64,000 nucleotides of DNA, taken from positions 1-64,000 of the forward strand of contig CAYPYG010000013.1 of the NCBI GenBank assembly GCA_964415175.1. The letters run 5' to 3'. The notes under the pieces are model-generated. The model was not told the DNA's origin. It made no database searches and saw only the letters and a program-made list of their open reading frames with translations. Each line of letters opens with the position of its first letter. Position 1 is the stretch's first letter. This DNA comes from UBA2231 sp964415175 (GTDB lineage Bacteria > Elusimicrobiota > Elusimicrobia > Elusimicrobiales > UBA9959). The position numbers and the translations under genes are program-made. Positions 44,302 through 52,558 of the stretch are shown here, one piece after another.

Positions 44302-44440
44302 CTATCCTCCGATAAGCCGCACAGCGGCTTTCTCCGGCCGCTCCGCCGGGGACTTAGGCCGCGGCCCGGCCGCCGGCCGGGTTCAAGGTCTGATTTTACA
44401 ATTATATTATTGGGGAGGCAAGCGGTCCGGCCGGGGAAGG
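44302..44440 (-). promoter_or_regulatory. Promoter and leader of the receiver-lysS-lol-mcs operon
   Basis: A TATAAT on minus at 44406-44401 would give a leader of about 90 bases. That leader is GC-rich and contains AGCCGC/GCGGCT (44313-44327) and GCCGCGG/CCGGCCG-type self-complementary stretches near 44357-44380. No gene is present. Confidence 0.45.
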
Positions 44441-45142
44441 TCAGTGGAACCTGCGGTCGAGGAAGGTCCCGGTCCACTCCAGCATCTCGCCGACATTGTC
44501 GGAGTTCAGCTTCTCGGAGTAGCAGTGCTCGGCCAGTTTCTTGAGACCGAACTTGAGCAGCAGCTGCCGGTGCTCCTCGCGGTCGAGCGCGCCCTTGAGC
44601 AGCAGGGCCTCGCACAGCCCGGGAAGATCGCAGGACTTCGTCCGCGCGGCGAGGCCTTCGAACTCGCAGAGACGGCGCAGCGCGTTCTCGAGCACGGCGC
44701 CGCACATGACGGCGGAGGAGAGGAAGTTCCCCTCCTCGCGCAGCCCGGCCGCGCGGGCGAGGAGGTCGCGTGAGATGACCCGGAAAGAGACCCGGTCGGA
44801 GACCTGCGGAGCGGCCGGCGCGGGAGCGGGGCCGGGCGCGGAGGACTCGAGAGCGGAAACGGCGTCCCTGAGGGAGTCCAGGTAACGGTCGAAGAGCGTG
44901 CCGGGAGCCGGCCGGGCGTAAACGCGTTCGCAGCGGTCCAGTTCCATCACGCGGGCGCTGTTGGCGCCGAAAGCGCGCACGAGCGTGTCGCGCACGTCCT
45001 TCTTCCAGCGCGCGTAGTCCGGGTTGAAAGGCGAGAACCTGAACCAGGTATACTGGTAGCAGGCGTCGAAATCGTCCTTCAGGCGCTGCGCGCTCTTTAT
45101 GAGCTCGCGGCATCGCCCGCGCAGGAACTCTCTGTCGTCCAT
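44441..45142 (-). CDS. Protein of unknown function
   Basis: 233 residues from MDDREFLRGRCRELIKSAQR; GGGGGG before this ATG is a likely ribosome-binding site. A longer frame to 45166 crosses the promoter. The first 105 residues are charged and helical (KSAQRLKDDFDACYQYTWFRF). A Pro/Ala-rich linker (ESSAPGPAPAPAAP) joins them to a C-terminal helical domain (FLSSAVMCGAVLENALRRLCEFEG, LKFGLKKLAEHCYSE) that recalls the HEPN/DUF4145 type of nucleotide-handling helical domains; that match is by eye only. Single gene, divergent from ndk. Confidence 0.65.
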   Translation of the reverse strand: MDDREFLRGRCRELIKSAQRLKDDFDACYQYTWFRFSPFNPDYARWKKDVRDTLVRAFGANSARVMELDRCERVYARPAPGTLFDRYLDSLRDAVSALESSAPGPAPAPAAPQVSDRVSFRVISRDLLARAAGLREEGNFLSSAVMCGAVLENALRRLCEFEGLAARTKSCDLPGLCEALLLKGALDREEHRQLLLKFGLKKLAEHCYSEKLNSDNVGEMLEWTGTFLDRRFH

Positions 45143-45258
45143 GATCCCCCCGGGATATTCTATCACGGCGTCCCGGCCGAATCAATGTCAACTTAGTCAC
45201 ACGGCGTCAAAATATGTAGAATCTAACCGCTGGGAACGCCCCCAAGGAGACAGCGACG
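45143..45258. promoter_or_regulatory. Divergent promoters of the unknown gene and ndk
   Basis: Minus: TTGATT (45186-45181), 18 bases, TAGAAT (45162-45157), 14 bases before the ATG. Plus: TAGAAT at 45218-45223, then AAGGAG (45243-45248) before the ndk ATG. Confidence 0.5.
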
Positions 45259-45735
45259 ATGCCGATCGAAAGGACGCTGGTACTGATAAAACCCGACGGG
45301 ATGCAGCGCCACCTCGCGGGACTGGCCATAGACAGGCTCGAGAACACTCACATGGAGCTCGTTGGCGCCAGGCTGGTCTCGGTGACCGACGCCCTCGCCC
45401 GCGAACACTATGCGCTGCTGGAAGGGGTCGGCCCCTTCAAGGACAAGGCCTTCTTCGAGCGTCTGATAAGCTTCATCAAGGGCGATCATCACGGCGATCC
45501 CAGGCGCCGGGTCCTCGCCCTCGTGTACCGGGGCGAGAACGCCGTCCAGGTCATACGCCGGGCCGTCGGCGCGACCAACCCGGAGGACGCCTCGCCCGAC
45601 ACCATACGCGGCGCCTTCGGCCGCGTCTGCCGCAAGCACGGCTACTACGAGAACGTCGTGCACGCCTCGGGCAACGTCGAGGAGGCGGAACGCGAGATAG
45701 GGATCTGGTTCGGACCCGGGGAGGTCTTATCCTGA
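45259..45735 (+). CDS. ndk: Nucleoside diphosphate kinase
   Basis: 158 residues. MPIERTLVLIKPDGMQR is the nucleotide-binding start, and YENVVHASGNVEEAEREIG holds the phosphorylated histidine. It is slightly longer than the usual 135-150 because of extra residues around DHHGDPRRRVLALVYRGENA. It transfers gamma-phosphate among NTPs and NDPs. AAGGAG precedes the start. It is the first gene of a plus-strand run. Confidence 0.95.
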   Translation: MPIERTLVLIKPDGMQRHLAGLAIDRLENTHMELVGARLVSVTDALAREHYALLEGVGPFKDKAFFERLISFIKGDHHGDPRRRVLALVYRGENAVQVIRRAVGATNPEDASPDTIRGAFGRVCRKHGYYENVVHASGNVEEAEREIGIWFGPGEVLS

Positions 45736-45754
45736 AAGGAGAGGGGGCAGGAAA

Positions 45755-46651
45755 ATGAAAGTCCTCCCGCTGACGCTGGCGGCGCTGCTCTGCGCCGGCG
45801 CCGCCCGCGCGCAGCAGCGCGCGGAAGAGGCCGTGACCTTCCAGGCGGCCGACGGCTGGACGATACACGCGGATTACCTCCCCCCCGCGGAGGGAGCGCC
45901 GGTGGCCCTCCTGCTCCATTCCCACAAGGGCAGCTCGGCCGAGTGGCGGGCCTTCCAGGAGCAGTTGAAGCGTTACGGTTACGGCTGGCTGGCGCCCGAC
46001 CTGCGCGGCCACGGCCGCAGCGTCGTGGACCCCTCTGGCTCCACCGTTACCTGGAAGAACTTCCGCTCCGGCGGCTCCGACAACGAGTACAACAAGATGA
46101 TAAGGGACGTCGACGGCGCGCTGGTCTTCCTTTCCACGCGCGCGGTGAGCACCGAGAACGTCTTCATCGTCGGGTCCATACTGGGGGCCAATCTCGGCAT
46201 AAAGACGGCGGCCATCTACAAGGAAATACCCAGGGTCGTCGCCGTCTCCCCCGTGCTCAACGTCAACGACGTCCTGGTCGTGAACCCCCTGCGCGCCTAC
46301 GGGCGGAAACCCCTTCTCATGCTGGCCGGCGCGAACAGGGAACGGCAGTTCAAGGAGTTCCAGCTGCTCAACGACATAGCGAAGCTTTCCTGCGGCCCGG
46401 AGAACGTGACCACGCTGGTGGAAGCGCGGGGTTTCGGGTCGGAACTGGTCAACCGCTACAACGCCCGCCGCATACTCGACTGGCTGGGCAACAGCCGTTT
46501 CCCGCCGGTAGTGGGGTCCTCCTCCACTTACGTGACCGGCGGGCTGGAGACGGTGCCGTGGGAACCGCCGGCCGCGGAAGAGGACTGGACGGAGGCGGAA
46601 GAAGCCGCGCCCGCGGAAGGAACGGGAGAAAATGAGAAGAACGACGGATAA
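45755..46651 (+). CDS. Secreted alpha/beta-hydrolase-fold protein, probably catalytically inactive
   Basis: 298 residues with a signal peptide (MKVLPLTLAALLCAGAARAQ). The fold is clear: VALLLHSHKGSSAEWRAF (oxyanion region), GYGWLAPDLRGHGRS, and FIVGSILGANLGIKTA at the nucleophile elbow. The expected G-x-S-x-G is G-S-I-L-G, so the nucleophile position is Ile. The usual acid region (LLMLAGANRER) lacks Asp and the usual His region (EARGFGSELV) has Phe. It may be a binding or scaffold protein. An acidic tail follows. It lies between ndk and murQ, overlapping murQ by 20 bases. Confidence 0.8.
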   Translation: MKVLPLTLAALLCAGAARAQQRAEEAVTFQAADGWTIHADYLPPAEGAPVALLLHSHKGSSAEWRAFQEQLKRYGYGWLAPDLRGHGRSVVDPSGSTVTWKNFRSGGSDNEYNKMIRDVDGALVFLSTRAVSTENVFIVGSILGANLGIKTAAIYKEIPRVVAVSPVLNVNDVLVVNPLRAYGRKPLLMLAGANRERQFKEFQLLNDIAKLSCGPENVTTLVEARGFGSELVNRYNARRILDWLGNSRFPPVVGSSSTYVTGGLETVPWEPPAAEEDWTEAEEAAPAEGTGENEKNDG

Positions 46652-47540
46652 TTTCGACAGGTATTCGAGCCTGCCCACGGAACGCGAGAACCGCCGCACG
46701 CTCGACCTGGACAGGATACCGCTCAGGCGCGTCCTGGAGAAGCTCAACCTCGAGGACGCGGGCGTGCCGCGCGCGGTGGCGCGGGCCATCCCCGCCATAG
46801 AGAAGGCCGCGCGGGAAGTGTCCCGGACCTTCCTCCGCGGCGGACGCATCGTGTTCATAGGCGCCGGCACCAGCGGCCGGCTGGGCGTGCTGGAGGCGGC
46901 CGAACTGCCCCCCACCTACGGGGTGAAACCCGGCACTTTCAAGGCGCTCATGGCCGGCGGCGACGGCGCGGTCTTCCTCTCCAAGGAAGGCGCCGAGGAC
47001 AGCAGGGCGAACGGGTTCCGGGAGATAAGCCGCTGCGTAAAAAAAGGCGACGTCGTGGTAGGCATCGCGGCCAGCGGCGTGACGCCCTATGTGCTGGGCG
47101 GGCTGGAGGCGGCGAAGAGGAAGGGCGCCTTCGGCGTGCTGCTGACCTGCAACTACCGCGAGAAAGTCCCCGTCGCGCGCTGCGTCATCGCCATAGACGC
47201 CGGCCCGGAGCCGATCTCCGGCTCCACGCGCATGAAGTCGGGCACGGCCACCAAGCTCGCGCTCAATATGCTCACCACCTCGGCGATGGTGATCTCCGGC
47301 AAGGTCTACCGCAACTGGATGGTGGACGTCCGCACCACTTCGCGGAAACTGGAACTGCGCGCGGCCCGCATAGTCTCGCGCCTGGGCGGCGTCGATCCCG
47401 AGGAAGCGGCCAGGCTGCTGGCCGAGACCGGCGACGAGGTGAAGACCGCCATAGTCATGGCCCGCAAGGGGCTCTCCAGGGAAGCCGCCCGGGATCTGGT
47501 AAAGAAACACAAGGGCTTCCTGCGACCCATACTCGGATGA
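46632..47540 (+). CDS. murQ: N-acetylmuramic acid 6-phosphate etherase
   Basis: 302 residues. SIS-fold etherase motifs: FIGAGTSGRLGVLEAAELPPTYG, DVVVGIAASGVTPYVLGGLEAAKRKGA and ISGSTRMKSGTATKLALNML, then YRNWMVDVRTTSRKL. It splits D-lactate from MurNAc-6-phosphate, giving GlcNAc-6-phosphate for murein recycling. Its start overlaps the pseudo-hydrolase and its stop overlaps ccsB, so it is translationally linked to both. Confidence 0.96.
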   Translation: MRRTTDNFDRYSSLPTERENRRTLDLDRIPLRRVLEKLNLEDAGVPRAVARAIPAIEKAAREVSRTFLRGGRIVFIGAGTSGRLGVLEAAELPPTYGVKPGTFKALMAGGDGAVFLSKEGAEDSRANGFREISRCVKKGDVVVGIAASGVTPYVLGGLEAAKRKGAFGVLLTCNYREKVPVARCVIAIDAGPEPISGSTRMKSGTATKLALNMLTTSAMVISGKVYRNWMVDVRTTSRKLELRAARIVSRLGGVDPEEAARLLAETGDEVKTAIVMARKGLSREAARDLVKKHKGFLRPILG

Positions 47541-48445
47541 GACGCCTGCTCGGCGCGGCGGGAAGCCTCAAACTTCTTTTCCCGCTGCTCGTCCTGATAT
47601 CCGCCGCCCTCGCCTGGGAGACCGCTTTCAACAGCGGCGCGCCGGTCTACGGCCGCTGGTGGTTCATGGCGCTGGGCGCCGCGCTGCTGCTCAACACCGC
47701 GGCCTGCCAGGCGCTGCGCTTCGCCTCCTGCCCCAGGCGCTCCCTGCTGCTGCACGGCGGGATACTGCTGGTGATCGGAGGCGCTTTCGCCAGCGGCGCC
47801 TGGAAGTTCAGCGCGCAGCTCCCCCTTACGGCCGGTTACGAGGCCGACGAGGCCCGCACGGAAACGGCCGTCTACCGCCTTCCCTTCTCCGTCAAGCTGA
47901 TCTCCTTCCGCGTCCTCTACGACGGGGAGCCCGCTTACTCCCTCTCGGCCGGCGGGACCTCCTACCCGCTGTCCGCGGGCGCCGTTCTCTCCCTCCCCGA
48001 CGGCAGCGGCGTGAAGGTCCTCGGCCTGTTCCGGGACCTGGGCATAGGCCCCGGCGGCGCGCGGGAGGAAAAGTCCCCTTACTACTTTAATCCCGCCGCG
48101 GAGCTGGAAGTGAGTTCGGGCGCCGCCAGGGAGCGCGTCCTGCTTTTCGCGGACCTGGCCGCGCCGCACGGCGGGGGACGGCCGGACCTGCTGCTGCGCG
48201 TGGAAGGGGCGCGGCCGGCGGGCTACGAGAGCGAAGTGGAACTGAAGGCCGGCGGCGAGGAACGTCGCGCGGTGATAGGCGTCAACGCGCCCGTCTCTTT
48301 CTACGGCTACAAACTCTACCAGCACGGCTATGACCCGGCCGACCCGGCCTCCTCGACGCTGCTGGTCAAACGCGACCCCGGCGTCTGGGCGGTATACGCC
48401 GGCTTCGCCCTGATATCGGCCGGACTCGTACTATGGATACTCTGA
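47537..48445 (+). CDS. Cytochrome c biogenesis protein CcsB/ResB
   Basis: 302 residues. Hydrophobic segments near the N-terminus (LLFPLLVLISAALAW; WWFMALGAALLLNTAACQAL; LLLHGGILLVIGGAFAS) are followed by a periplasmic domain of about 180 residues and a C-terminal helix (VWAVYAGFALISAGLVLWIL). This layout matches ResB/CcsB, which with CcsA delivers and attaches haem to apocytochromes c. It overlaps ccsA and precedes nrfHA, the cluster's c-type cytochromes. Confidence 0.85.
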   Translation: MRRLLGAAGSLKLLFPLLVLISAALAWETAFNSGAPVYGRWWFMALGAALLLNTAACQALRFASCPRRSLLLHGGILLVIGGAFASGAWKFSAQLPLTAGYEADEARTETAVYRLPFSVKLISFRVLYDGEPAYSLSAGGTSYPLSAGAVLSLPDGSGVKVLGLFRDLGIGPGGAREEKSPYYFNPAAELEVSSGAARERVLLFADLAAPHGGGRPDLLLRVEGARPAGYESEVELKAGGEERRAVIGVNAPVSFYGYKLYQHGYDPADPASSTLLVKRDPGVWAVYAGFALISAGLVLWIL

Positions 48446-49182
48446 GCCTGGCGCAGAACGCCTCTTTCGCGGCCGCGCTGGCCGCCTTCGCCGTTTCCTT
48501 CTCCCCCCGCGCGGGGGGGTGGTGGAAACCCGCGGCGTGGGTCTCGCTGGCTTCGCTCACCCTGCTGCTGGCCCTGATCTGGAAGGGGACCGGCCGGCCG
48601 CCGATGTCGAACCAGCACGAGTCGCTGCTGGTCACGGCCTGGTTCGCGGCCGCGGCCTCGCTGTACGCGCGCGGCCGCGCCGCGCAGATCAGGCCCGCCG
48701 CCCTGTTCCTGCTCTGCGTCCTGCTGGCGGGCGCCTCGCTGGCCAGGCGGGACCTTTCCCCCCTCATGCCCGCGCTGCGCTCCAACTGGCTGGTCTTCCA
48801 CGTGCTGCTGGCCATGGCCGCCTACGCCGCGCTCGGCGTGGCCGGCATATACGGCGCCCGGGCTTTCCTCGCGAAGCAGGAAGAACAGGCGGCGCCGGCG
48901 CTGCTCGCGCTGGTCAAAGCCGGGTTCCTGCTCCTCACCGCCGGCATCATCACCGGGTCCGTCTGGGCCGAGGCCGCCTGGGGCTCCTACTGGAGCTGGG
49001 ACCCCAAGGAGATCTGGTCGCTGATAACCTGGCTTTTCTACGCGGGGCTGCTGCACATGAACAAGTCGGGCAGGGCCGGCTCGGCCGCGCTTTGCCGTCT
49101 TGCCGTGCTGGGCCTTTTTCTTGTAATCTTCACCTGGCTCGGCGTTAATTTCCTGATGAAAGGGCTGCACAGTTACGCTTGA
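48433..49182 (+). CDS. ccsA: Cytochrome c biogenesis protein CcsA (haem handling)
   Basis: 249 residues with about eight membrane helices. The tryptophan-rich haem-handling motif GSYWSWDPKEIWSLITW is present, and the histidines of FHVLLAMAAYAAL and LLHMNKSGRAG are placed as in CcsA/ResC. With CcsB it forms system II cytochrome c maturation. In epsilonproteobacteria the fused form NrfI sits in the nrf operon in the same way. Confidence 0.92.
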   Translation: MDTLSLAQNASFAAALAAFAVSFSPRAGGWWKPAAWVSLASLTLLLALIWKGTGRPPMSNQHESLLVTAWFAAAASLYARGRAAQIRPAALFLLCVLLAGASLARRDLSPLMPALRSNWLVFHVLLAMAAYAALGVAGIYGARAFLAKQEEQAAPALLALVKAGFLLLTAGIITGSVWAEAAWGSYWSWDPKEIWSLITWLFYAGLLHMNKSGRAGSAALCRLAVLGLFLVIFTWLGVNFLMKGLHSYA

Positions 49183-49198
49183 AGCGGCGGCGAAAAAG

Positions 49199-49756
49199 AT
49201 GGATCCGCTGGAAAAGATAAGAACGCTGGCGCTCCGCTCGGCGGAGAGGCTGCCCCGTTCCCGGGATGGCTGGCTGGCGCTGCTCAAAAAGCGCCAGGAA
49301 CTGATACTGCGCCTCTCCGCCCTGGCGGTCTTCGCCGGCGGCGGCGCGCTGTTCATGCTTTTCGGCCCGCCGCACCTGGTCACGCTGAGCGAAACCCCCT
49401 CTTTCTGCGGCACCTGCCATTCGATGAATTACCAGTACAAGGACTGGCGCCTCTCCTCCCACCGTCAGAACTGGTGCATAGACTGCCACCTGCCCAACGA
49501 CAACGCCGCCGACCATTACCTCTGGAAGTCGATAGACGGCGGCAAGGACGTCTTCTTCGAATTTTCGGGACTGCGGGAGCACGACGAGATAAGCCTTACG
49601 GAACACGGCAAGCGGGTGCTGCAGAAGAACTGCATACGCTGCCACGGCGACCTCATGGCGCGCATGGACACCACCCGCTCCTGCATAGACTGCCACAGGG
49701 GACTGGCCCACAGGCGCAACGGCCTGCCGGGCGCCAGATACACGGAGGACAGATGA
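49199..49756 (+). CDS. nrfH: Membrane-anchored tetrahaem cytochrome NrfH
   Basis: 185 residues. An N-terminal membrane helix (about 37-57) is followed by four CxxCH haem-binding motifs: CGTCH (70-74), CIDCH (93-97), CIRCH (145-149) and CIDCH (162-166). The first, in FCGTCHSMN, matches the NapC/NirT/NrfH family. NrfH takes electrons from menaquinol and passes them to NrfA. The stop overlaps the nrfA start. Confidence 0.95.
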   Translation: MDPLEKIRTLALRSAERLPRSRDGWLALLKKRQELILRLSALAVFAGGGALFMLFGPPHLVTLSETPSFCGTCHSMNYQYKDWRLSSHRQNWCIDCHLPNDNAADHYLWKSIDGGKDVFFEFSGLREHDEISLTEHGKRVLQKNCIRCHGDLMARMDTTRSCIDCHRGLAHRRNGLPGARYTEDR

Positions 49757-51192
49757 AAAGGATATTCTTCGCGGCCGCGGCCGCCCTGGCGCTGGCCGCC
49801 TGCACCAAGCGGGCCGAGCCGATAAAGATAGCCGAGATAAAGGAAGGCACCTACGAGCCCGCCGAATGGGGCAAGGTCTACCCGCTGGAATACGAGCTCT
49901 GGAAGAAGACCGCCGAGAAGACCCCCGCGGGCAAGAGCCGCTACAAGCCGGGCTGGGACACCGACGGCAAGATCTACGACAAGCTCTCCGAGTTCCCCTA
50001 TCTCGCCCTGCTCTTCAAGGGCTGGGGCTTCGGCATAGAGTACAACGAGCCGCGCGGCCACTGGCATATGCTCACCGACGTGCTGGAGGTGGACGACTCG
50101 CGCATAAAAGCCGGCGGCGCCTGCCTGACCTGCAAGACCCCCTACGCCCAGGAGCTGCAGGAGAAGCACGGCAAGGACTATTTCTCCAAACCTTTCCTCG
50201 AGGTCCATTCCTGGATACCGAAGGAGCACCGGGAACTGGGCGCGGCCTGCATACACTGCCACGACCCGGCCGACATGTCGCTGCGGCTGCGCAACCAGTT
50301 CACGCTGGGCAAGGCCCTGGGGGACCTCGGCGTGGACCAGTCGAAACTTTCCCGGCAGGAGATGCGGTCGCTGGTCTGCGCTCAGTGCCACGTGACCTAC
50401 GTGGTCAGCAAGGACAAGGACATGAAGTCGCAGAACGTCTTCTTTCCCTGGCAGCACGGCAAGTTCGGCGCCGTACGCATAGAGGACATCATAAAGAAGA
50501 TAAAGAGCGACCCCGCGCACCTGGAGTGGACGCAGGAGGTGACCGGCTTCAAGCTGGGCTTCATCCGCCACCCGGAGTTCGAGCTCTTCTCCAACGCCAG
50601 CCCCCACTGGCGCGCGGGCCTGGCCTGCGCGGACTGCCACATGCCCTATACGCGCGTCGGTTCCACCAAGATCTCCGACCACCGCGTCATGAGCCCGCTC
50701 AAGAAGGACATGAAGGCCTGCATCACCTGCCACTCGCAGGGCGAGTCATGGCTGCGCGAGCGCGTCTACCAGATACAGGACAGGACGGCCTCCCGCCTGA
50801 TCCGCGCGGGCTACGCCACGGCCGAGGCGGCCAAGCTCTTCGAGCTGGCCAACAAGGCGACCGCCGGCGGGAAAAAGATAGACAAGTCCCTTTACGCCGA
50901 GGCCCGCGAGAACTACGAGCAGGCCTTCTACCGCGTCGTCTTCATAGGCGCCGAGAACTCGACGGGTTTCCATCATCCCGACGAGACCCTGCGCGTACTG
51001 GGCGACGCCGGCTCCTACGCCCGCAAGGCCGAAGCGCTGCTGCGGCAGGCCCTGGCCAAGGCCGGTGTGGACGCGCCGGTGAAGACCGACCTGGAACTCA
51101 AAAAATACCTGGAGAACCGCGGGAAGAAGAAACTCGGCTTCGACAGGAGCATGGAGTTCAAGGACCCCTACGCCGGACGCGAAAGCATCTGA
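49753..51192 (+). CDS. nrfA: Ammonia-forming cytochrome c nitrite reductase
   Basis: 479 residues. A lipoprotein signal (FAAAAALALAAC, Cys17) suggests membrane anchoring. Haem motifs: CLTCK (124-128), the lysine-ligated catalytic haem typical of NrfA, then CIHCH (166-170), CAQCH (209-213), CADCH (292-296) and CITCH (323-327). It reduces nitrite to ammonium with six electrons in the periplasm. A strong terminator follows, ending the operon. Confidence 0.97.
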   Translation: MKRIFFAAAAALALAACTKRAEPIKIAEIKEGTYEPAEWGKVYPLEYELWKKTAEKTPAGKSRYKPGWDTDGKIYDKLSEFPYLALLFKGWGFGIEYNEPRGHWHMLTDVLEVDDSRIKAGGACLTCKTPYAQELQEKHGKDYFSKPFLEVHSWIPKEHRELGAACIHCHDPADMSLRLRNQFTLGKALGDLGVDQSKLSRQEMRSLVCAQCHVTYVVSKDKDMKSQNVFFPWQHGKFGAVRIEDIIKKIKSDPAHLEWTQEVTGFKLGFIRHPEFELFSNASPHWRAGLACADCHMPYTRVGSTKISDHRVMSPLKKDMKACITCHSQGESWLRERVYQIQDRTASRLIRAGYATAEAAKLFELANKATAGGKKIDKSLYAEARENYEQAFYRVVFIGAENSTGFHHPDETLRVLGDAGSYARKAEALLRQALAKAGVDAPVKTDLELKKYLENRGKKKLGFDRSMEFKDPYAGRESI

Positions 51193-51210
51193 AGAGCCCG
51201 GCGTCCGGAA

Positions 51211-51243
51211 GAAGGCCCGCGCCAGCCGCGGGCCTTCTCTTTT
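51211..51243 (+). terminator. Intrinsic terminator after nrfA
   Basis: Perfect 11-bp stem GAAGGCCCGCG (51211-51221) with CGCGGGCCTTC (51227-51237), loop CCAGC, followed by TCTTTT. Confidence 0.85.
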
Positions 51244-51333
51244 ATCCCCCGCGGCAACCTTCCGGCCGAGCCGCGCGTATAGTATAAGCGGGCGGGTCCC
51301 CGGCCCGTAATATTCTAGAATCGGACTTTACCG
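51244..51333 (+). promoter_or_regulatory. Promoter region of the tolC-macA-macB operon
   Basis: TAGAAT at 51316-51321 lies 12 bases before the tolC ATG, giving a leader of only about 6 bases. No ribosome-binding site is visible. Nothing else was found in the gap. Confidence 0.5.
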
Positions 51334-52557
51334 ATGCTCGAACAACTCCTGCTCACCGCCCTGCTCGCCGCTCCCGCCGCCGGCGGGGAACTGACTTTCG
51401 ACGAGGCCAAAAGCGAGATGCTGGCCTCCAACCCGCAGGCCGTCTCCTCGGCCAGGGCCCTGGACGCGGCCCGCGAGCGCCTGACCGCGGCCAGGGCCGG
51501 CCTCTATCCGAGCTTCTCGGCCTCGGCCTCTTATTCCCGCTCCGGCTCGCAGGGATCGGCCCCCGGGGATTCCTATTCCTACGGGTTCAACGGCAGCCAG
51601 CCGCTCTTCTCTCCTTCCATCCCCGCGGCGGTGCGCTCGGCCGAAGCCTCGCACCGGTCCGCCAAAGCTTCCTACGACGGCCTGGTCTCGCGGCTGGGGT
51701 ACGACCTCAAGGCCTCGTTCGCTGGCATACTCAACGCGAGGGAGACGCTCAAACTTTCGGAGAGCACGCTCAAACGACGCGAAGAGAACCTGGAGCTCAT
51801 ACGCCTCAAGTACGAGGCGGGCCGCGAGAACAAAGCCGCTCTCCTGGAGACCGAGGCGGCCCTCAAGACCGCCCGCTGGCGGCACGAGCGCTACAAGAAA
51901 GAGCTCCTGCTGCTGGAGCGCGGCTTGAACCGTCTTCTCGGCCGCGGCCTCCGGGAACCGGTACCGGAGCTGGCCCTGCCCGAACCGCCGGCGCCGCCCG
52001 GGGACCTTTCCCCCTTCGAAGCCAGGCTGCGCGAGCATCCCTCGCTGCGCGCGGCGCGGGCCGCCGTCGATTCGGCCATGGCGGCCGAAGACAGCGCCGT
52101 ATCCGGCAGGCTGCCGGAAGCCTCGGCCGACGGCAGCTACCGCTGGAGCGGCGCCGACTGGCCGGACAGCCGCAACGGCTGGTCCGTCGGGGCCAGGATA
52201 AGCCTGCCCCTTTTCGCGGGCGGGAGCCTGAAAGCCCGCGTGGCCGCGGCCCGCTCCGCTCTGGCGTCGGCCGAAGCGGACCTCCGCGATTCTTCCGACG
52301 GGGTATACCTCTCGGCCGAGGACGCCTTCCTCTCCTGGCGCGAGGCGGCCGCCTGGCTGGACGTGGCCGGGAGTTCGCTCGACGCCGCCGAGGCGAGGGC
52401 CTGGCTGGTACGCAAGCAGTATCTCGCCGGCCAGTCCTCTTATTTCGAATGGCGCACGGTGGAGGATTCGCTCATCACGGTGCAGAACGATTATCTTTCG
52501 GCGGGACGGGCCCTCGTGCTGGCGCACGCGGCCTTCGTCCGCGCCATCGGGGAATGA
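51334..52557 (+). CDS. TolC-family outer-membrane efflux protein
   Basis: 407 residues with a signal peptide (MLEQLLLTALLAAPAAGG). TolC-type helical repeats are visible: LTFDEAKSEMLASNPQAVSSARALDAARERL, and SLPLFAGGSLKARVAAARSALASAEADL-like SLPLFAGGSLKARVAAARSA, with the strand motif YSFGFNGSQPLFSP-like YSYGFNGSQPLF. It should form the outer-membrane channel for the MacA-MacB pump encoded right after it. Confidence 0.9.
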   Translation: MLEQLLLTALLAAPAAGGELTFDEAKSEMLASNPQAVSSARALDAARERLTAARAGLYPSFSASASYSRSGSQGSAPGDSYSYGFNGSQPLFSPSIPAAVRSAEASHRSAKASYDGLVSRLGYDLKASFAGILNARETLKLSESTLKRREENLELIRLKYEAGRENKAALLETEAALKTARWRHERYKKELLLLERGLNRLLGRGLREPVPELALPEPPAPPGDLSPFEARLREHPSLRAARAAVDSAMAAEDSAVSGRLPEASADGSYRWSGADWPDSRNGWSVGARISLPLFAGGSLKARVAAARSALASAEADLRDSSDGVYLSAEDAFLSWREAAAWLDVAGSSLDAAEARAWLVRKQYLAGQSSYFEWRTVEDSLITVQNDYLSAGRALVLAHAAFVRAIGE

Positions 52558-52558
52558 C

